DNA of 64,000 nt, taken from assembly GCA_000708835.1 (NCBI GenBank), contig DF237090.1, positions 27,753 through 91,752 on the forward strand, read 5' to 3'. Positions within the stretch are counted from its first letter, which is position 1. Every line of letters starts with the position of its first letter. Source of the DNA: Klebsormidium nitens. Its lineage: Eukaryota > Streptophyta > Klebsormidiophyceae > Klebsormidiales > Klebsormidiaceae. A program made the translations under genes and the position numbers. Shown here piece after piece: positions 48,337 through 61,485 of this stretch. The notes below the pieces were generated by a model. The model did no database searches, was not told where the DNA came from, and saw only the letters and a list, made by a program, of their open reading frames with translations.

Positions 48337-51300
48337 ATGTCTTCTCGGTCCCTCCTCAGCGAGGAAGACTATGAGGAGCTGCTCGAGGAGATTCACGGAA
48401 GGGCGAGAAGCAACTGCCTGCCCAGTGTTAAAGAGCTTTTAGGACATGAGGACGAAACATTGCATGACACCTTGGTAGAACCTGATGCTGAGGTGGGGGA
48501 GCACAAGGCCAGGCTGCATCGGCGCCTGTCATTTGCTGATGGGACAAGGTGAAGTGGCAATTGTATCAGTCTTTGCTAATGATCTGCTTCCAGCTCAGTC
48601 ACAGCCATGCTTGGCAAAATGAAGTCTCCATGCTTCAATGCGTGAAAGAGTTTGCAAACGAGCCTTAACATTGACAGTCTGACATGGGCATTATTTGTGG
48701 ACAGCCAGTCATGCGCTGCGGTCATGGGCATTAGCTGCATGAAGTTAGTGAGGTATCAGCCTTCAATCTAAGCATCAGCCTTCAATTTGCCTCAAAGTAG
48801 AGAGAAACAACTTTTCATGGCCTATCCGGAGGATTCCATCACCACTCATACGAATCCTGTCACTTGTCCTCTCCAATTGCCGAATTTCGCTTGTCTTGTC
48901 TGTTGTTTCTTGTCACATCATTCAGCGTACTCCAACGTAACCAGGATGACAAAGTGACGTACCTTTGCGTTGTTGCAGTTTTGTTGTTGGCGTCATCGTT
49001 GGAAGTGGTATCTTTGCAACGCCGGGCCAGGTTCTACTCAACGCCGGCAGTGTGGGGCTGACCTTGTTGGCCTGGTTGGCGGCTGGGGTGGTGGCTCTTT
49101 TCAGTTCCTTCATATATGCAGAGCTTGGGAGTGCCATACCCCATGCTGGGGGTGATAGCGAGTACCTGAGGGTAAGTCCTCGTTGTGCTTGGTCATCTCG
49201 AAGAAGATGAAAGAACGTAGGTTCACCAGGATCGTCTTTCTTGCCCTGTCAATGTGTCAATCTCTTTGGGAATTAAGATGCGGAGAGAGAGGGAAAGAGG
49301 GACCTTCTCAAGAAAGAGAAGATATGAGAAAATTGACAAGAAACCGAACGCTTCGAACGCAATCAGGTCACAGATCGACAGAGGATCATATTACTGTCGC
49401 ATAGCTGAGCAGTCTACCTTTTCTGCTTGCTTGGACGCCCAGCACCATGGCCTTTAGCGAAGCCTGCTCATAAACTTGACTCTGTTGACGAGAAGCAGAC
49501 ATCAATTTACACCTCAAAGCTCGATCACACTCCCTTCTGTCATCAAACATCCGTGAGCAGGTCATTTAATCCGACTTGATTGGCAGGTTCCTGTCAGATC
49601 AGAAGCTTCCAAGTCTAAACTTAATTTCCTGACTTCGGTCGCAGCTTGCCTTTGGCTACCCCTGGTCGTTCGCCTTCGTTTACTCCATGTTCTTCGTCAT
49701 CAAAACGGGGGGCCTTGGAATTGTGGCCATCACTTTCGCCCGCTACCTCGCCCCCCAGATCTTCTCCCTAAGCATCACGGACCCAGATCTAGATTCGGAC
49801 GTCCGAGTCAAGGCGCTGGCCGTGCTGTGCATAACCAGCCTCACAGTCTTCAACTGCTTCGGTGAGTACCGCCACTTTGGTTGCCCAATGTTTCCCAATT
49901 ACATTGAATTTTAGAGTCGTCCATTCCTATACTTTCAGATTGACATAGATCAGATTGAGAGCACCTCGCTGCATAAGCTTCTCTTTCATTTTCCCCTTGC
50001 ATCAGATTGGGGGCCAAAGGCTACGGTTGATGACGTCTGTTGATACCTGGCCCTCGTTTCCATCATCAGTGTTGCTTGTATCTCAGACCAACAGCCGGCT
50101 GATCATCAACATGCATCTCAACGGTATGCAAACGAGGCCGTACCTCACGCTCTCTGCTTTCCCGCTTCGTCTGCCTTCTGCGTACTTATCAGAAAGTTTT
50201 CAAATAAAACAAGGGGTAGTGTGCTTTCGAGCTCTTTCATGTATCAATTTCCCCGTAATTTTGTTCCTCACATTGCCAGGCGTGCACGCGGGTGCGTGGC
50301 TGCAAAACCTGTTCTCTGTCAGCAAGGCGGCCCTCATCACGCTCCTTATTTCGGCCGCTGTGATGGGCGTCTTCCAAGACCCCAGCATCGCAGTTGACAA
50401 CAGCCGGGGACTCTTTGAGGGCAGCTCGCTCACAGGACTCGGGCCCGCCATGATCGGCGCCCTATGGGCCTTCGATGGCTGGTAAGGGCCGGTTGCCATC
50501 TCCTTTTCTATTCTACTTCGGGTTTGCCAAATTTGGTGCGGTTGGCGTGCCGCTTTGGAACGAACTGACCCTCTTGTAGAGTAGTGCTGACAAGCCAACC
50601 ACTGGGCGGAAGGCCCGTCATCCTAGTTTTGGGTGTGTGCACGGCGTGTGTGGAACCGCACCGGGGTGTTGTCAGCGCGGTTATCTCGAGCAGCCTGTGC
50701 CCGGGTGCTATGCTCCGACGGCAGTTCAAGTCATGTCAGGTCAAATCAACATTTCCGCACCCGTCAAGTCTCGACTGGGCAGGTTTGGCTTAGGATGGGC
50801 TGCTGTGGTGGCCGCCTCTCGCCGTAGAAGACGACGAATATTTCTGGCAGGTTCCGTGAAGGATTGGTTGGCTCATGATCGAACGAACCGGTTCGTCATT
50901 TCATCCTAGCTTAGTGTTCTGCCTCAACCAACCCCCGGCTTGTCTGCAGGAACGACATCGTGTTTCTGAGCGAGGAGCTGAAGAACCCGGCCCGGGACGT
51001 CTCACGGTGCGCCATCTACGGAATATTTGGCGTCGTGGCCATCTATGTAAGCGCCCGTTTGCCCGTCGAGGGCCGTCGACCGAACTTGCGAAGGATGATC
51101 TTCTCGAAACGATTCCTCCAACCGTGTCTTACCTCTCTTTTGTCACCTTCGTCAAGTGTTTGGAATCAAGTCCGAGAGTTACTTCCATTCGCCTCTCTGG
51201 AGATTCGGAGTGCTTCAGCTTTGGAGCAGAGTTCGCTTTTTGAAACGTGTATGTCAGTCGTTTCTCGTCCGTTAACCGTGTTCTTCGTCGAGGCCTCTGT

Positions 51301-53352
51301 GGCTGGACTGAGGCTCAAGGCAGCGCCCGGGAACCGAAAGCTCCTTGATCGGTCTTCGGAGAACGTCAATTTGTTGGACTGTTTGCAGGAGGGTCTTCGC
51401 TATGAGAATATGTGGAGCTCTTCAATCCCTAACATGCATAGAGTCCCAAATACTAAAGTATCTGTTCGAAAGAAGATTTGAAACCTGGCTTATACGAAGT
51501 ATGTCGTGCGCAGATCCTGGTCAACATTTCCTACCTGTGTATCATCCCAGCCGCTGGTAAGTTGCTGGCATGAACCTCCTCGTCGTCTCGTTCATCATTC
51601 TCCGGACACGATACTGTAATCGCCTACGGCGCTCTGACCTCGTTGTCCACCCAAAAACTCGTGCACCTTGCTCCTACGAAGTGACTGCTGGACGTTTTGA
51701 AGGAGATATCCAAGCGGATCGCAGGCAATTACTGGTGTGCAGTAAATATTGACTCTTTCAAAACAACGCAGTCTTTTCAAGTATCCCTGCATTATAACGT
51801 TCATTGTTTTACTCCGTGTCCTGCATCGCAAAGCCGCAACATTCCTTGTCCCTCCACAATCTGGTGAAACGCCGATTCCATAAAGAGCGCTGCCAGAAAG
51901 TCCGACTCGTTAACTTCAGTTTGCCGCACCACCCCGTCCTGCTGCAGCCTTCAAAGTGAGCCAAGTGATCGCTCTCGACGCCGCCAGCCGCGCGTTCGGG
52001 CCGTGGGCCGGAACATGCGCTGCGCTGCTGACTGCCGCGTCAGTGTTGGGATCCTGTAACGGGAGCATCCTGGTGGGCGGGCGATATCTATATGCCACGT
52101 CGCGAGAGGGCCAGTTCTTCTCGTTCCTGGGCCGGGTCAGCCGCAAGACCGGGGCGCCCTACCCGGCACTGCTGACCCAGGTGTGACGTCAGCAAGGGCT
52201 GCTTTGTTACTCGTTCGGTCGCAAAGACAGAAGCAGGCTCTCATTGTGGGCCTGATCTCTTTGTAACTTCGGCTGCGAAAGGACGTCCTCTTAAGACGGT
52301 AGTGCCACTCCAGTTGCTCGTCGGAATGATGTGACCCTGGAGTCAGCGTTTTCACGTATTCCGAAATGCGAACACGTGTTTAAGACCACCGGTGTGCAGG
52401 TCCCGCATCTTGAGATTGCTTGCTTCCGTCAACCATTATTCTCCCCTTTTAAGTCGTCTATGAGACATTGAGCCCCTTCTTCCGCAGGGCGGTCTGGCGT
52501 GCCTCGTCCTGCTCGCGCCTGCCGCCAACCTCGCGTCCCTCATCCAGTACTTTGGCGTCGCCGTCTGGCTCTTCTACGGCCTGACTGCTGCGGCGCTCAT
52601 CAAACTGCGGCACGACTTTCCCGACCTCCCGCGGCCGTACTCAGTCCGGCCCTACCCGCTGGTGCCCCTTACCATCATCGCAGTTGCGGGGTGAGCGGTG
52701 CTTCTTGCTTTACTGCAGATTCGTCAGTAATGCAGTTTCGGTCAAATTCGTGCCGTTTGATTGGTAACTGTCGGTTCATCAAGGATCCAAGTTTTCCGCA
52801 TCGGGCAAAGTTTTGCAGGTTAGGCAGCTGCTGGCTTGACCGAATCTGCAGTACCTTGTCATCACTCCCTTGAGCTTTGCTCCTTTCTCTTCCGTAGCCG
52901 GTAACTTTGCCCGATGCCAACATCTGACTAGCTACAAGAACTTACGTTTAGGGATTTCAAATCGGACTGGCCTTCTTGAAGTCATCCTACTATAAGTCAA
53001 CTCTCGTGATGCTTTACGCAATTTCCCCTGCGTTCGCCTCGCAGTTCCCAACTTTGCACGCTGTGAGTAGGTCAAAGTGCAATGGCACCGAAGCCTGCTG
53101 TATAGTTGCTTTTGCCCGCAGCGTAACAAGCTTCGCCCGCTTTTCACCGTGCATAATGATCCCAAACCAACAGAATAGAGCAGTGTAGTGTCTGACAAGT
53201 GCCATCCCATAATCTGCAGGTACCTCATTGTCACGTCGTTCGTTGAGCAACCATTCCCGTCGTTGTTGTCGCTGGCATTCGTTTTGTCGTCCGTCCCTGT
53301 TTACTACCTTTTCTTCCGAGTCCAAGAACCGGTGGTGACCCGACTGTCTTGA
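48337..53352 (+). CDS. LAT/SLC7-type amino acid permease (APC superfamily)
   Basis: Nine exons join in phase: 48337-48548, 48979-49171, 49645-49861, 50280-50481, 50950-51046, 51514-51556, 51948-52180, 52488-52690 and 53220-53352, giving 510 residues. The first 70 residues are acidic and cytosolic (MSSRSLLSEEDYEELLEEIH). Transmembrane segment 1 has the APC signature VVGVIVGSGIFATPGQVL. Later signatures are ELGSAIPHAGGDSEYL, ALWAFDGWNDIVFLSEEL and ILVNISYLCIIPA. About twelve hydrophobic segments are present, ending FVLSSVPVYYLFF. In the family, the GSGIF and FDGW regions bind the amino-acid backbone. The Trp-Asn-Asp sequence is formed across a splice junction. The closest pattern I know is the animal heteromeric LAT group rather than plant PUT/CAT carriers. 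The substrate is not predictable from this alone. Confidence 0.9.
48753..48790. repeat. Direct 15-bp repeat in intron 1 of the LAT gene
   Basis: ATCAGCCTTCAAT occurs twice within about 35 bp. It is a short duplication of no evident function. Confidence 0.6.
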
Positions 53353-54273
53353 GTTGCGGACGGGCCACATTCAGAGATCATTAGCCCAGGCTTTGCAGAA
53401 CATATATCGAGCTGCTGCGGAAGAAAAGACTCAGCAAATAGATTATTTCAAGATTGGAACGTATCAATGAGTCGCCTACCAAGCCTGACTACAGTCGTCT
53501 TCTTATTGCGCGTCTTTACTGAAGGTTTTGGAGTTGCAGCCCACTCGACACTTTAGGAACAATGCAGATAGGAAGTATATATGGGATTTGACTGAGGTGG
53601 CCAAGATCATAGTAGAGGCCAAAGGTGATTGTCAGGCGCGCAGCTGTAGGTGCAATAGATATGCGCACAATGCAGACGGATCTAGGAGAAGAGCATGTGG
53701 ATCGACGCGGAGACAACCGCAGCAAGAAGTTTCAAATCTGCAGTGTTGCCAGTGAAAAGGGCAGCCCTTCGAAATATCGTTTCAGGAACCATGAGTTATT
53801 GCTCCTTGAGAACTTGACCTTGAGCACATGCTCAGTAATTTCTCGGTGACATCAACTTTGACTCGATCTTCCACTGAAGTTGACGTGTTAAATGCTTGGC
53901 CGGCGCAGCGACTGCTGCGGCATGCGATGTTCGGATCTGTACGTTGTATATGCAAACCTAGCCACGGAGCTGAACTCGCGAGACCAATGGCCTGCACATG
54001 TGGTCGAGGACTAGGTATACGTCGCTATGTCCGCCACCTCTATATATCCGCGGGCCGGGCCGGGCCATATCGACGTACATGATACATGCAGTAAAGCATA
54101 TGGCAACTCAAACATGCTTGGCCATATTGAGCGATCGCGGTGCGCAAATAATAGTCGGATCGTGCGCGTACGGCGACCAAATTTCTACCATGCAGCTTCT
54201 GAATGTGATCTGGCTTAGAAACATGAAAGAAACGGAGAGCAAACAAGACCGTCAGCAGCAAATCCATTTATAT
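53353..54273. other. Intergenic region between convergent genes, no gene seen
   Basis: Only short open frames are present between the stops of the transporter and PHP genes. A GCCGGGCCGGGCC run near 54050 is the only simple sequence. Confidence 0.5.
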
Positions 54274-57200
54274 TCAACCAGGCGATATTGCGAAGTACTT
54301 GTAGCCTGTCCGTTCTAGGTCTCTTAGACGACATTCGAGTCGCTTCGCTTCGACCTCGACGATCTTGCGATCACTTCGCGTCAGCAGCAACGGCGTGAGC
54401 AACGTTCGCGAACCTTCGATTCGCGAGAACGTCCACGTCATGTACTTCGGGCCCCCTTTCGTCCCTTCCGAATCTGCCGAGGCGCTCTGAACGTTTTCCT
54501 CCCCTCGTCTCGGTGTTTCTTCCGACAGCGCTTCTCTACCGTTCGTTTGTGACAAATTTGCACAGGCTTCCAGCCCTCCCTCCTCGACACCCGAGCAACC
54601 AGGCCCACTCTGAATAAAGTCTCTGACTCTCAACCGGAGCGCTTCTTCCCAGATCGGCTTTGCAGCCAACAGCAGCTTCTCAGCTGCGGCGGGCTGAAAA
54701 GGGATCTTCCCCGGTTCCCTTTCGTCTGCAGCCCCAGTCTCGTGAAAGTCCGATCCCCCAACTTTGAGTAATTTGTACAGGTCCGCTAAGGGGCCGTAGG
54801 CCGTGATCTTGGTGGAGTCCTGGTACACCTCGATCCCGTCGAGACCTGCAGTCAGAGACGAAATGAACGGTGGTACAGGCTCGTAGAAAATAAGCCCTTG
54901 GCTTTTTTCATACTGTTTAAGGCTCCACGGCTTGTGAACGGTTCTACGAAAAAGGTGAGAAGGAGACAGCAAGTTGTTCCGAGGCGCCGACCATCGTGCC
55001 GGCTGAATCCATACCCCAAAGCAAGGGGCCCTGGATTGTAGAGAAAGGCAAAGCACGTTGACATTTGTACGCTCTTGAATCGCTTGTCCAATGATGTTCC
55101 ATTCAAGCGAAGCCACCCATTCATGTTTGTTCTTTTCTCTGTATTAAATGATCTCCATCCTCTGGACTGGAGTATGAATAAACGACAAAAACCCAGACAT
55201 TTGACCATAATGTATGTCGAATGAGACGTTGGCCGAATCTCCTCCTCGTTTCAGAAGGAGAATTTCCTTCTCGTTTCAGAAGGCGGATCCGCAAAGAATA
55301 ATCTCATCCCCCTCACCGGCTGCGGCTAACCGCCCAACAATCGCCATGGTGTCTTTCCGGATGGACCACGGGTGCGCCAGCACAGACACGCCGCCACAGC
55401 GCCGGATGAGCGGAATGGCCTCAAGAGCGGGGATCTCGCAACCCCTGCAACCAACGAGCTTCTCCGTTAGAAAGTGACGGTCTGCTGTAACAAAGAGGTT
55501 GACGCTGGCAAGGACCTCTTGCTGTAGCGTTAGGAACCGGGTACAGATTGGCTACAAGGTCAGAAACGACGAGAAAGGCCCCGTTAATCTTCAACCGCTC
55601 ACGGAAAATGATCCTCGAAAAGCTGGGTGCCACGGTCAGATACGAGGGTCCTGGGCTCAGTACGAAGTTCCTATCAGAGAGTGATGGGGCGAAAGGGAAT
55701 TCTTTGAATCTCAGATCAAGTTTAACAATCGCACCAGCTTCAACTAGAAAGGAAGAGTCTGAATTGGTTCTCCCATGAGACATCGAAATTGTCCCCTTAA
55801 AAATTACGCGAAGGAAAGCGATTCTAATGGGGAGTAAGTCCAGACTACTGTGCACCCGATCTCAACGAATCGAATCTCGACAACCATTGGACAAGGATAT
55901 CAGCCATCCCTCGACGATGTTGCTCCAGTAAAAGCAGTGCTATTCCGAACCTTTGATGACTAAATGGTCACCCTACCTGGCAAAGGCAGGCCCGTCATCC
56001 CTCAGGTACAGCCCAAACGCGTCCTTCTCCGAAGCCACATGCCCCGCCTCAAGCAACGCCCGCGCTACATGTGGCCGCCCGGGAGCCACCCCCGGGCCCG
56101 CAATCTCAACTACCCGAGAGAGCTTGATAGGCTTCCCAAGCGCCCGGAGCTTGTCCACCATGCACTTTGCCCGCCCAAGGCGTCCAGTACGAATCCTCGA
56201 GAGCGCCCGGTGGAAGTCCCCGGGGTTGCTGGGGCCTCCAGGGGCAAAGTAGGCCAGGATGTGGATGACTTCGCCCTGGAGGGGGTCGGAGGGCTTGCTC
56301 GCAAATGCGGAGATCTCGACGCCAGGGATGACCCTGGGGGAAAAGAGGATAAGTAGGGGGTGCATGAGAACAATGAACTCTGGCTTACCTGCCAGTATTT
56401 CAAAAAGTCCTTTGAGTGATGCACCTGAAAGCAATGCTTCGCAGTCTTCTTCCTCATGTGCTTTGGAAAAGGGGCAATCATTGTGGAGATTACAAAAGCT
56501 CAGGGTGGACCTGAGATGCTCCCAGATTGAGCAGGGGGGGATCAAAAATGGCATTCGATGCATTATGTGCCCCCACAGGTAGAAGTATGAACTATAGCCA
56601 GGGCAAATACAGTTCCGAGAAATTCTGAAATGTACCATCCATCGCAAAGTCAACATCAGTTGGTAGGAGCGGTGGTGTGGGGTAGTGGCACTTCAAGGAG
56701 CGCATCTCCACGCACCTGACGCCAAGCTGCGCTCCTGCTTCCGCCGCCTCCTCAACCCCCGCCATGGTGTCATGATCTGTGAGCGCCATGATCCTGACGC
56801 CATTCGCTGCAGCCTTCCTCACCAGCTCTGTTGGCGAGAGCCGGCCGTCGCTGCATGTGCTGTGCATATGCAAGTCCACAAGACCATGATCTGGCCGCAC
56901 GCCTTTCTGCGTTTTGAGATTAATTGGAGAAAATGTGGTGAAAGAATGGAGTCTCCCCGCTGTTGAGGAACCTTTTGATTCTCCAGGAGAGGGGCTGACA
57001 CCGTCCCCATCGCTACCGCTGCTGTCAGAATCTGAAAGGGTACAGCCTATTCCAAGGCCGTACGCGGCCAAGATCCTTTCTTCTGCGGCCTCTGGATCCA
57101 CGTGACTACTTTTCTTTCTGCAACTCGACTTTTTACTTTTACTCCGCCTGGCCATCTTGCCCGGATTGCTGGCCTGCCTACATGAATAGCGTTCACCTCG

Positions 57201-57305
57201 CAGCTGTGCAGGCGTCACTCCGTCCTGCTCATTAAGACGCCTTCCAAAGCTTGATTCGCAGGAGCGCTGATCCTGATTCTGACGACCACATTCAATTTCT
57301 AGCAT
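54274..57305 (-). CDS. PHP-domain phosphoesterase (TrpH/RNase AM-like)
   Basis: Four exons join in phase: 57305-56716, 56333-55977, 55444-55317 and 54845-54274, giving 548 residues. The first 140 residues are basic then acidic (RRSKSKKSSCRKKSS, then a Ser/Asp-rich patch), suggesting nuclear or disordered leader sequence. The PHP fold begins LVDLHMHSTCSDGRLSP, with metal-binding His at about 146 and 148 and Asp about 153. It continues IMALTDHDT, RVIPGVEISAF, VIHILAYF, GGVSVLAHPW and GLDGIEVY, and ends GGSDFHE. This is the motif order of YciV/TrpH enzymes, which hydrolyse 3',5'-nucleoside bisphosphates or act as 5'-3' exoribonucleases on short RNAs. A 130-residue C-terminal extension after the fold is unrecognised. 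The start may instead be the downstream MARRSKS Met. Confidence 0.88.
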
Positions 57306-57496
57306 TTTGATTTTCCAGCATTTTGAGCTAGTGCTTTATAGGGTTTCTTTCTCGAAATTAGGGTTCAACTTCAAGCACCTTAAGCTGCAGAATTTTTGTC
57401 TTCAAAGGTTGGAAAGAAAACATTCATCCTCCGTGCTGATCAAGCTCGCCAAGGAGCAGAGGTTGATGCTGAGCAGGGGGAGTTGTACTTGTGAGG
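57306..57496. promoter_or_regulatory. Very short bidirectional promoter region (PHP gene / MRS2)
   Basis: Only 191 bp separate the two divergent ATGs. Both 5' UTRs and core promoters must fit here or overlap the coding ends. AATTAGGGTT and TATAGGG motifs are present, the first resembling the telo-box common in plant housekeeping promoters. Confidence 0.55.
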
Positions 57497-60400
57497 ATGA
57501 GGGCTCTCCAGGGCGTTGGTGCACATGCGGTGCGCATGCGCAGGCTGTGGAGCTATCAGGCAATGCAGATGCTGCGGCCGCCGCTTTTAGCGGCAGATCT
57601 TTCCCAAAACCTTCTCCTCTCCAATCAATTTCTGGCTGCCCATTGCGCAAGCTTACTTTCTCAATTCCAGTCAGCATCTTTTGCAATGCACCAACGCCCC
57701 CAGATTCAGCTGCCTCAACCATCATCATCTGGCAGCATTGCACACCACTTTCATCGAAATCTCTGGAGACCAACCATGTTGCTTAGCATGGAGAACCGGG
57801 CCACCTTCAGCACAGAGTCTGAGACTGAGGCTGAGATTCGGAAGGAGGCGCTGCGCCCATTCGCGCAGAATCGGCAACACTCAGAAAAGGGCAGCCTGGA
57901 GGGGCCAGCCCCAAAGTACAAGGTGTGGAAGGTGACACGAGATGGGCGCAAGACCGAGGAGGAGATTCCACAGGAAGCACTGGTGGGCCCACACCCTGAT
58001 TCTGCATTAGGTGACCTCATTTTTAATCAAAACTGAAGATCTGATCAGGTGACAATTGACCGTATAGCAATTCACAAACTTTCATCAAACAGATGGGATA
58101 AACACAAATCCCTTAAATGGAGCACTTTTGAAGCATTGAAAACTCCTTCAGATTGAACCCAGCTCATTGAATGAAGCTTACATATTAGTGGTGCATCTCC
58201 TCAGTTTGAATCAGACAGTGGTACACTCATGGATCCAATTGGAGATCAACTGCCATGGCCCAGGTCTTTGGTTAGGTCATCGAGCGAGCAATAATCAGGA
58301 TCTAAGCCCTCACTTTAATGGCTGTTTGAGCAATAGTGAGAGGCCTTGTTTTTCTGCCAGGGGCTTCCTCCCAGGGACCTGGACATCCTGAGCTCTGTTA
58401 CGTTCACCCCCCACAGGGCCCAGATCGGAGCCAGGGGTGGGAAAATGCTAGTCCGAATGGAAAATCTGCGCGCTCTCATTGCCCCTGAGGAAGTCATCTT
58501 CTTTGGCGGGCGCTTCGCCAGGTGAGGGGTCAAGAAAAGTATCATCTCCTCTTTTGCATGGACAATTGTAAGAAGACAAGTTGGACCTTGAATCTGCTGT
58601 GCTATCTCATTGCCTGTGGCTAAGAGTCAGAATCAGGTGCACATTGACCCAGGACCCTGTTGTTTCTGCCAGTGTTCAGTTCTCTGACCCCTCTAACCAA
58701 TCAAACTCGATAGGGCTTTTTCTCGATACAACAGAGAGCCCAACTCACATGTTTGACACGTCTTTGACAGGAGTAGGACTTGACTTCCTCCACCGAGTCT
58801 TTCTATAGAATTTGGTCCCAGAAAGTACCTAAAAGTATTGACAGTTCCCCGATCGCTTTCGCAACTTTAAGCTCGTATTTCCTTGCTCCCTTGTCTGGGC
58901 TTCTCTGTGGTAATGTCATATCATATCTTGACTTTTTGCCTCCAGTGATTGAAGGTCAGGCAAAAATTCCGTCTCCTTCCTTCTGCGGTCCGACCCCTGC
59001 CCATTCCTCCATGCCCATTGTCGAATTCGTTTGTATCTGTTTTGTCCGACTTGTCCTCTCGTTTTGTCCCACATTAAGGACCTTTGCCCCCTTTCCATCA
59101 ATTTAACGCCCCCTTCCCCGCCAGATCAGCCGCCACCTGTGCGGAGCTGGCCGCCTCGTTTCTGGCGCAGCACCCGCAAGGAGGCAGCCAGTTCCCGTTC
59201 GAGCTGCGCATGCTGGAGTGCATCCTGCGCGAGACGCGCACCTACTTTGTGCACAAGATCGCCAAGCTCAAGATGGTCGCAGAGGCCATGCTCGAGGACC
59301 TCGCCTCCGACATCTCCACCGCGGGGTGAGCTTCGCTGCAAAACGACAGGCTTTGAAAACGATTCAGGAGCTGCCTTCCGCCATGAGAAAATGTAGAAGT
59401 TTCCCTGGACGACTCACAATCGAAAAGGCGGTCATAATTGGCACAAGCAAGAGGTCAGAAGATGACAAAAGTGCTTCTTTTGGACAACAAACTTCGACGG
59501 TTCCCATAAATTGAGAGGTCAGACGGCGCAGTTACACTCGACTTAATCGCACTCTTGACGCCTTACTTACCAGGAGTGAACTGATAATTGCAAGCTCTCG
59601 ATAGATGGACTAAAGGAGGATTCTCCGCATCACTCTCTAAGGAAATGAATCGCGTACGCAAGGTTGAGAGCTCAGGGGCTTTCGGTGAAGGTTTCACCTG
59701 CTTAAATCTATGGTCCCCCTTCCTCCCTCAGGCTTCACCTGCGGCTGCTGCCCCTGAAGCGGACAATGACCGAGGTTGACAATGACGTCAGGGAGACGTA
59801 CGAGGCGCTGACGGAGGTGATCGAGAACGACACGCTGTTGATGGACCTGTGCCGGACGGTGGACGAAGGCTCGGAAGGGGCAGAAAGAGCAGGTAATGAG
59901 GTGAGGGAGGGTTCCATGCGAATGGCTGACGGCCTGCGTTATGTGTTTGAAACGAAGCTGGCGCTGTGGCTGCTTGATCTTTTGTCAGACAGCCTCAGAT
60001 GATAGTTCGAAAAGCCTGACGTCTTTCTGCGTGCCCTACTCTTCTTCTTCAAGTTCCTGAGCCTTGGATACCTCTTGTACCATATACCAAGCCTCGAAGA
60101 AGCTTTTTGCGTACGTAGTGGTTGTTGACTGTCGCAAGTAGGGTCGAAAGCGACAGAGCTGTCATGTGACTTGGTTACTCTCACAATCTGCATGCGCGCC
60201 TCCCTCGCTCCTGCTGAGTCGAAACAGTACAAAAGGTTGCTTCGTATTGCTTTCCTTCACATCCCCACCCCATTTCCGTTCTCTGGTGGGCGGCATCGCA
60301 ACCTGTTTTGGACCCATCAATTTCCGGCCGAAGCACCGTAGCGAACGCTCGAGATCGGAAGTAATGCTTCTCCTGCTGGTCGGAACCTTCGTCCGTCTGC

Positions 60401-61485
60401 TCTTGCCAGGCGGGTGGGTCGGGGCGCAAGCGCGCGGTGGTGGCGATGCTGCTGAGCTACCAGCGCGAGGTGCAGGACGTGGGCAGCGCGCTCAAGGAGC
60501 TGCGCGAGAACATGGACTCCGCGCAGGCCGTGTGGGAGCTGGGGCTGGACAGCACGCGCAACCGCATCATCAAAATGAACCTCTACATCGGCATGGCCAC
60601 GCTCTCGGCCTCCTGGTGCGCGACTGATTTTACTCGCAGCTGCCTTTTAGCTACTCCCTCGGTTTATAGCTGTTCTTGCCGTTGGAAAGCCTGGCAATAG
60701 CCTGACACCATTTTCATCTCTCCTCAACCCTGCCTTATGCAGGCCCTGCTTTGCAACTCCTCCTGCTTTTGGTGATGAAAAGATGTTCTCGAGGCTCGGT
60801 TTGACGACTTTGATCGAGGTCGGGTGGTGCTGAGAGGTAGAGCAAACACGCGCTGCTTGTTAAGTGACTTTTACAAAAAGACTCCCGAGTACGAGGCATG
60901 GTCCCTTCAGGCGTCATTTTGTCGGAGGGGTAAGTTTGTGATGCTTTTGTTGGATGGTTCACAAACCCGTACCTTGAACCAACAATTTGTACTCCGGATT
61001 CACAAGGCAGAATCTCTCCGGTTGAGAATACCCAGACGAGAGAATCCATGGCAGGACAGGCGTTATCCTTCTTTGAGCTACATCCGGTACACTTCGTATG
61101 TTTCTAACGACCACGGTTCAGCATGCCCCGAATGACGGACAGCTTGATCGAAGCCCACTGGAACTGCACCTGACCCGGAATGGGCTTTGCATCACCGAGA
61201 TAAGCCCTCGAACACGCCCAGAACGGCTATGTCGCAAACTTGTTGAGAAGCATCCTCCACTGCCAATCGCGATCATCTTTTCCACTTGCTGTCAACAGCG
61301 CGCAGTTGCCGGCCGCGTTTTTCGGCATGAACGTCCCGAGCGGGCTGGAGGAGGCGGGCGGCCTCTTCCCGTACATCACCGGCGCGGCATGCGCGGCGTC
61401 GCTCGGCCTCTTCGGGTACTGCCTCTACTGGTACAAGTTCCGGCCGCAGAGGAAGCACCAGCGGAGGCTGCAGGCAAGCCGCTGA
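57497..61485 (+). CDS. MRS2/CorA magnesium transporter, probably mitochondrial
   Basis: Six exons join in phase: 57497-57982, 58361-58521, 59125-59325, 59732-59900, 60410-60615 and 61299-61485, giving 469 residues. The N-terminus is Arg/His-rich with no acidic residues for about 90 residues (MRALQGVGAHAVRMRRLWS), a mitochondrial presequence pattern. GLPPRDLDILSS and ENLRALIAPEEVIFF match the first MRS2 domain. FPFELRMLECILRET is the usual MRS2 motif preceding the helical stalk. The channel signature is Gly-Met-Asn in LPAAFFGMNVPSGLEE, followed by the second helix (AACAASLGLFGYCLYWY) and a basic tail. The first membrane helix is LYIGMATLSASCAQLP, split by the last intron. The family forms pentameric Mg2+ channels of the inner membrane. 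I chose the gtgggc donor at 57983 and the gtgagg donor at 59901 because they alone keep phase. Confidence 0.9.

Noticed and set aside
49687-49914. Plus-strand frame read as a separate small gene
   Set aside because: It is exon 3 of the LAT transporter running past its gtgagt donor.
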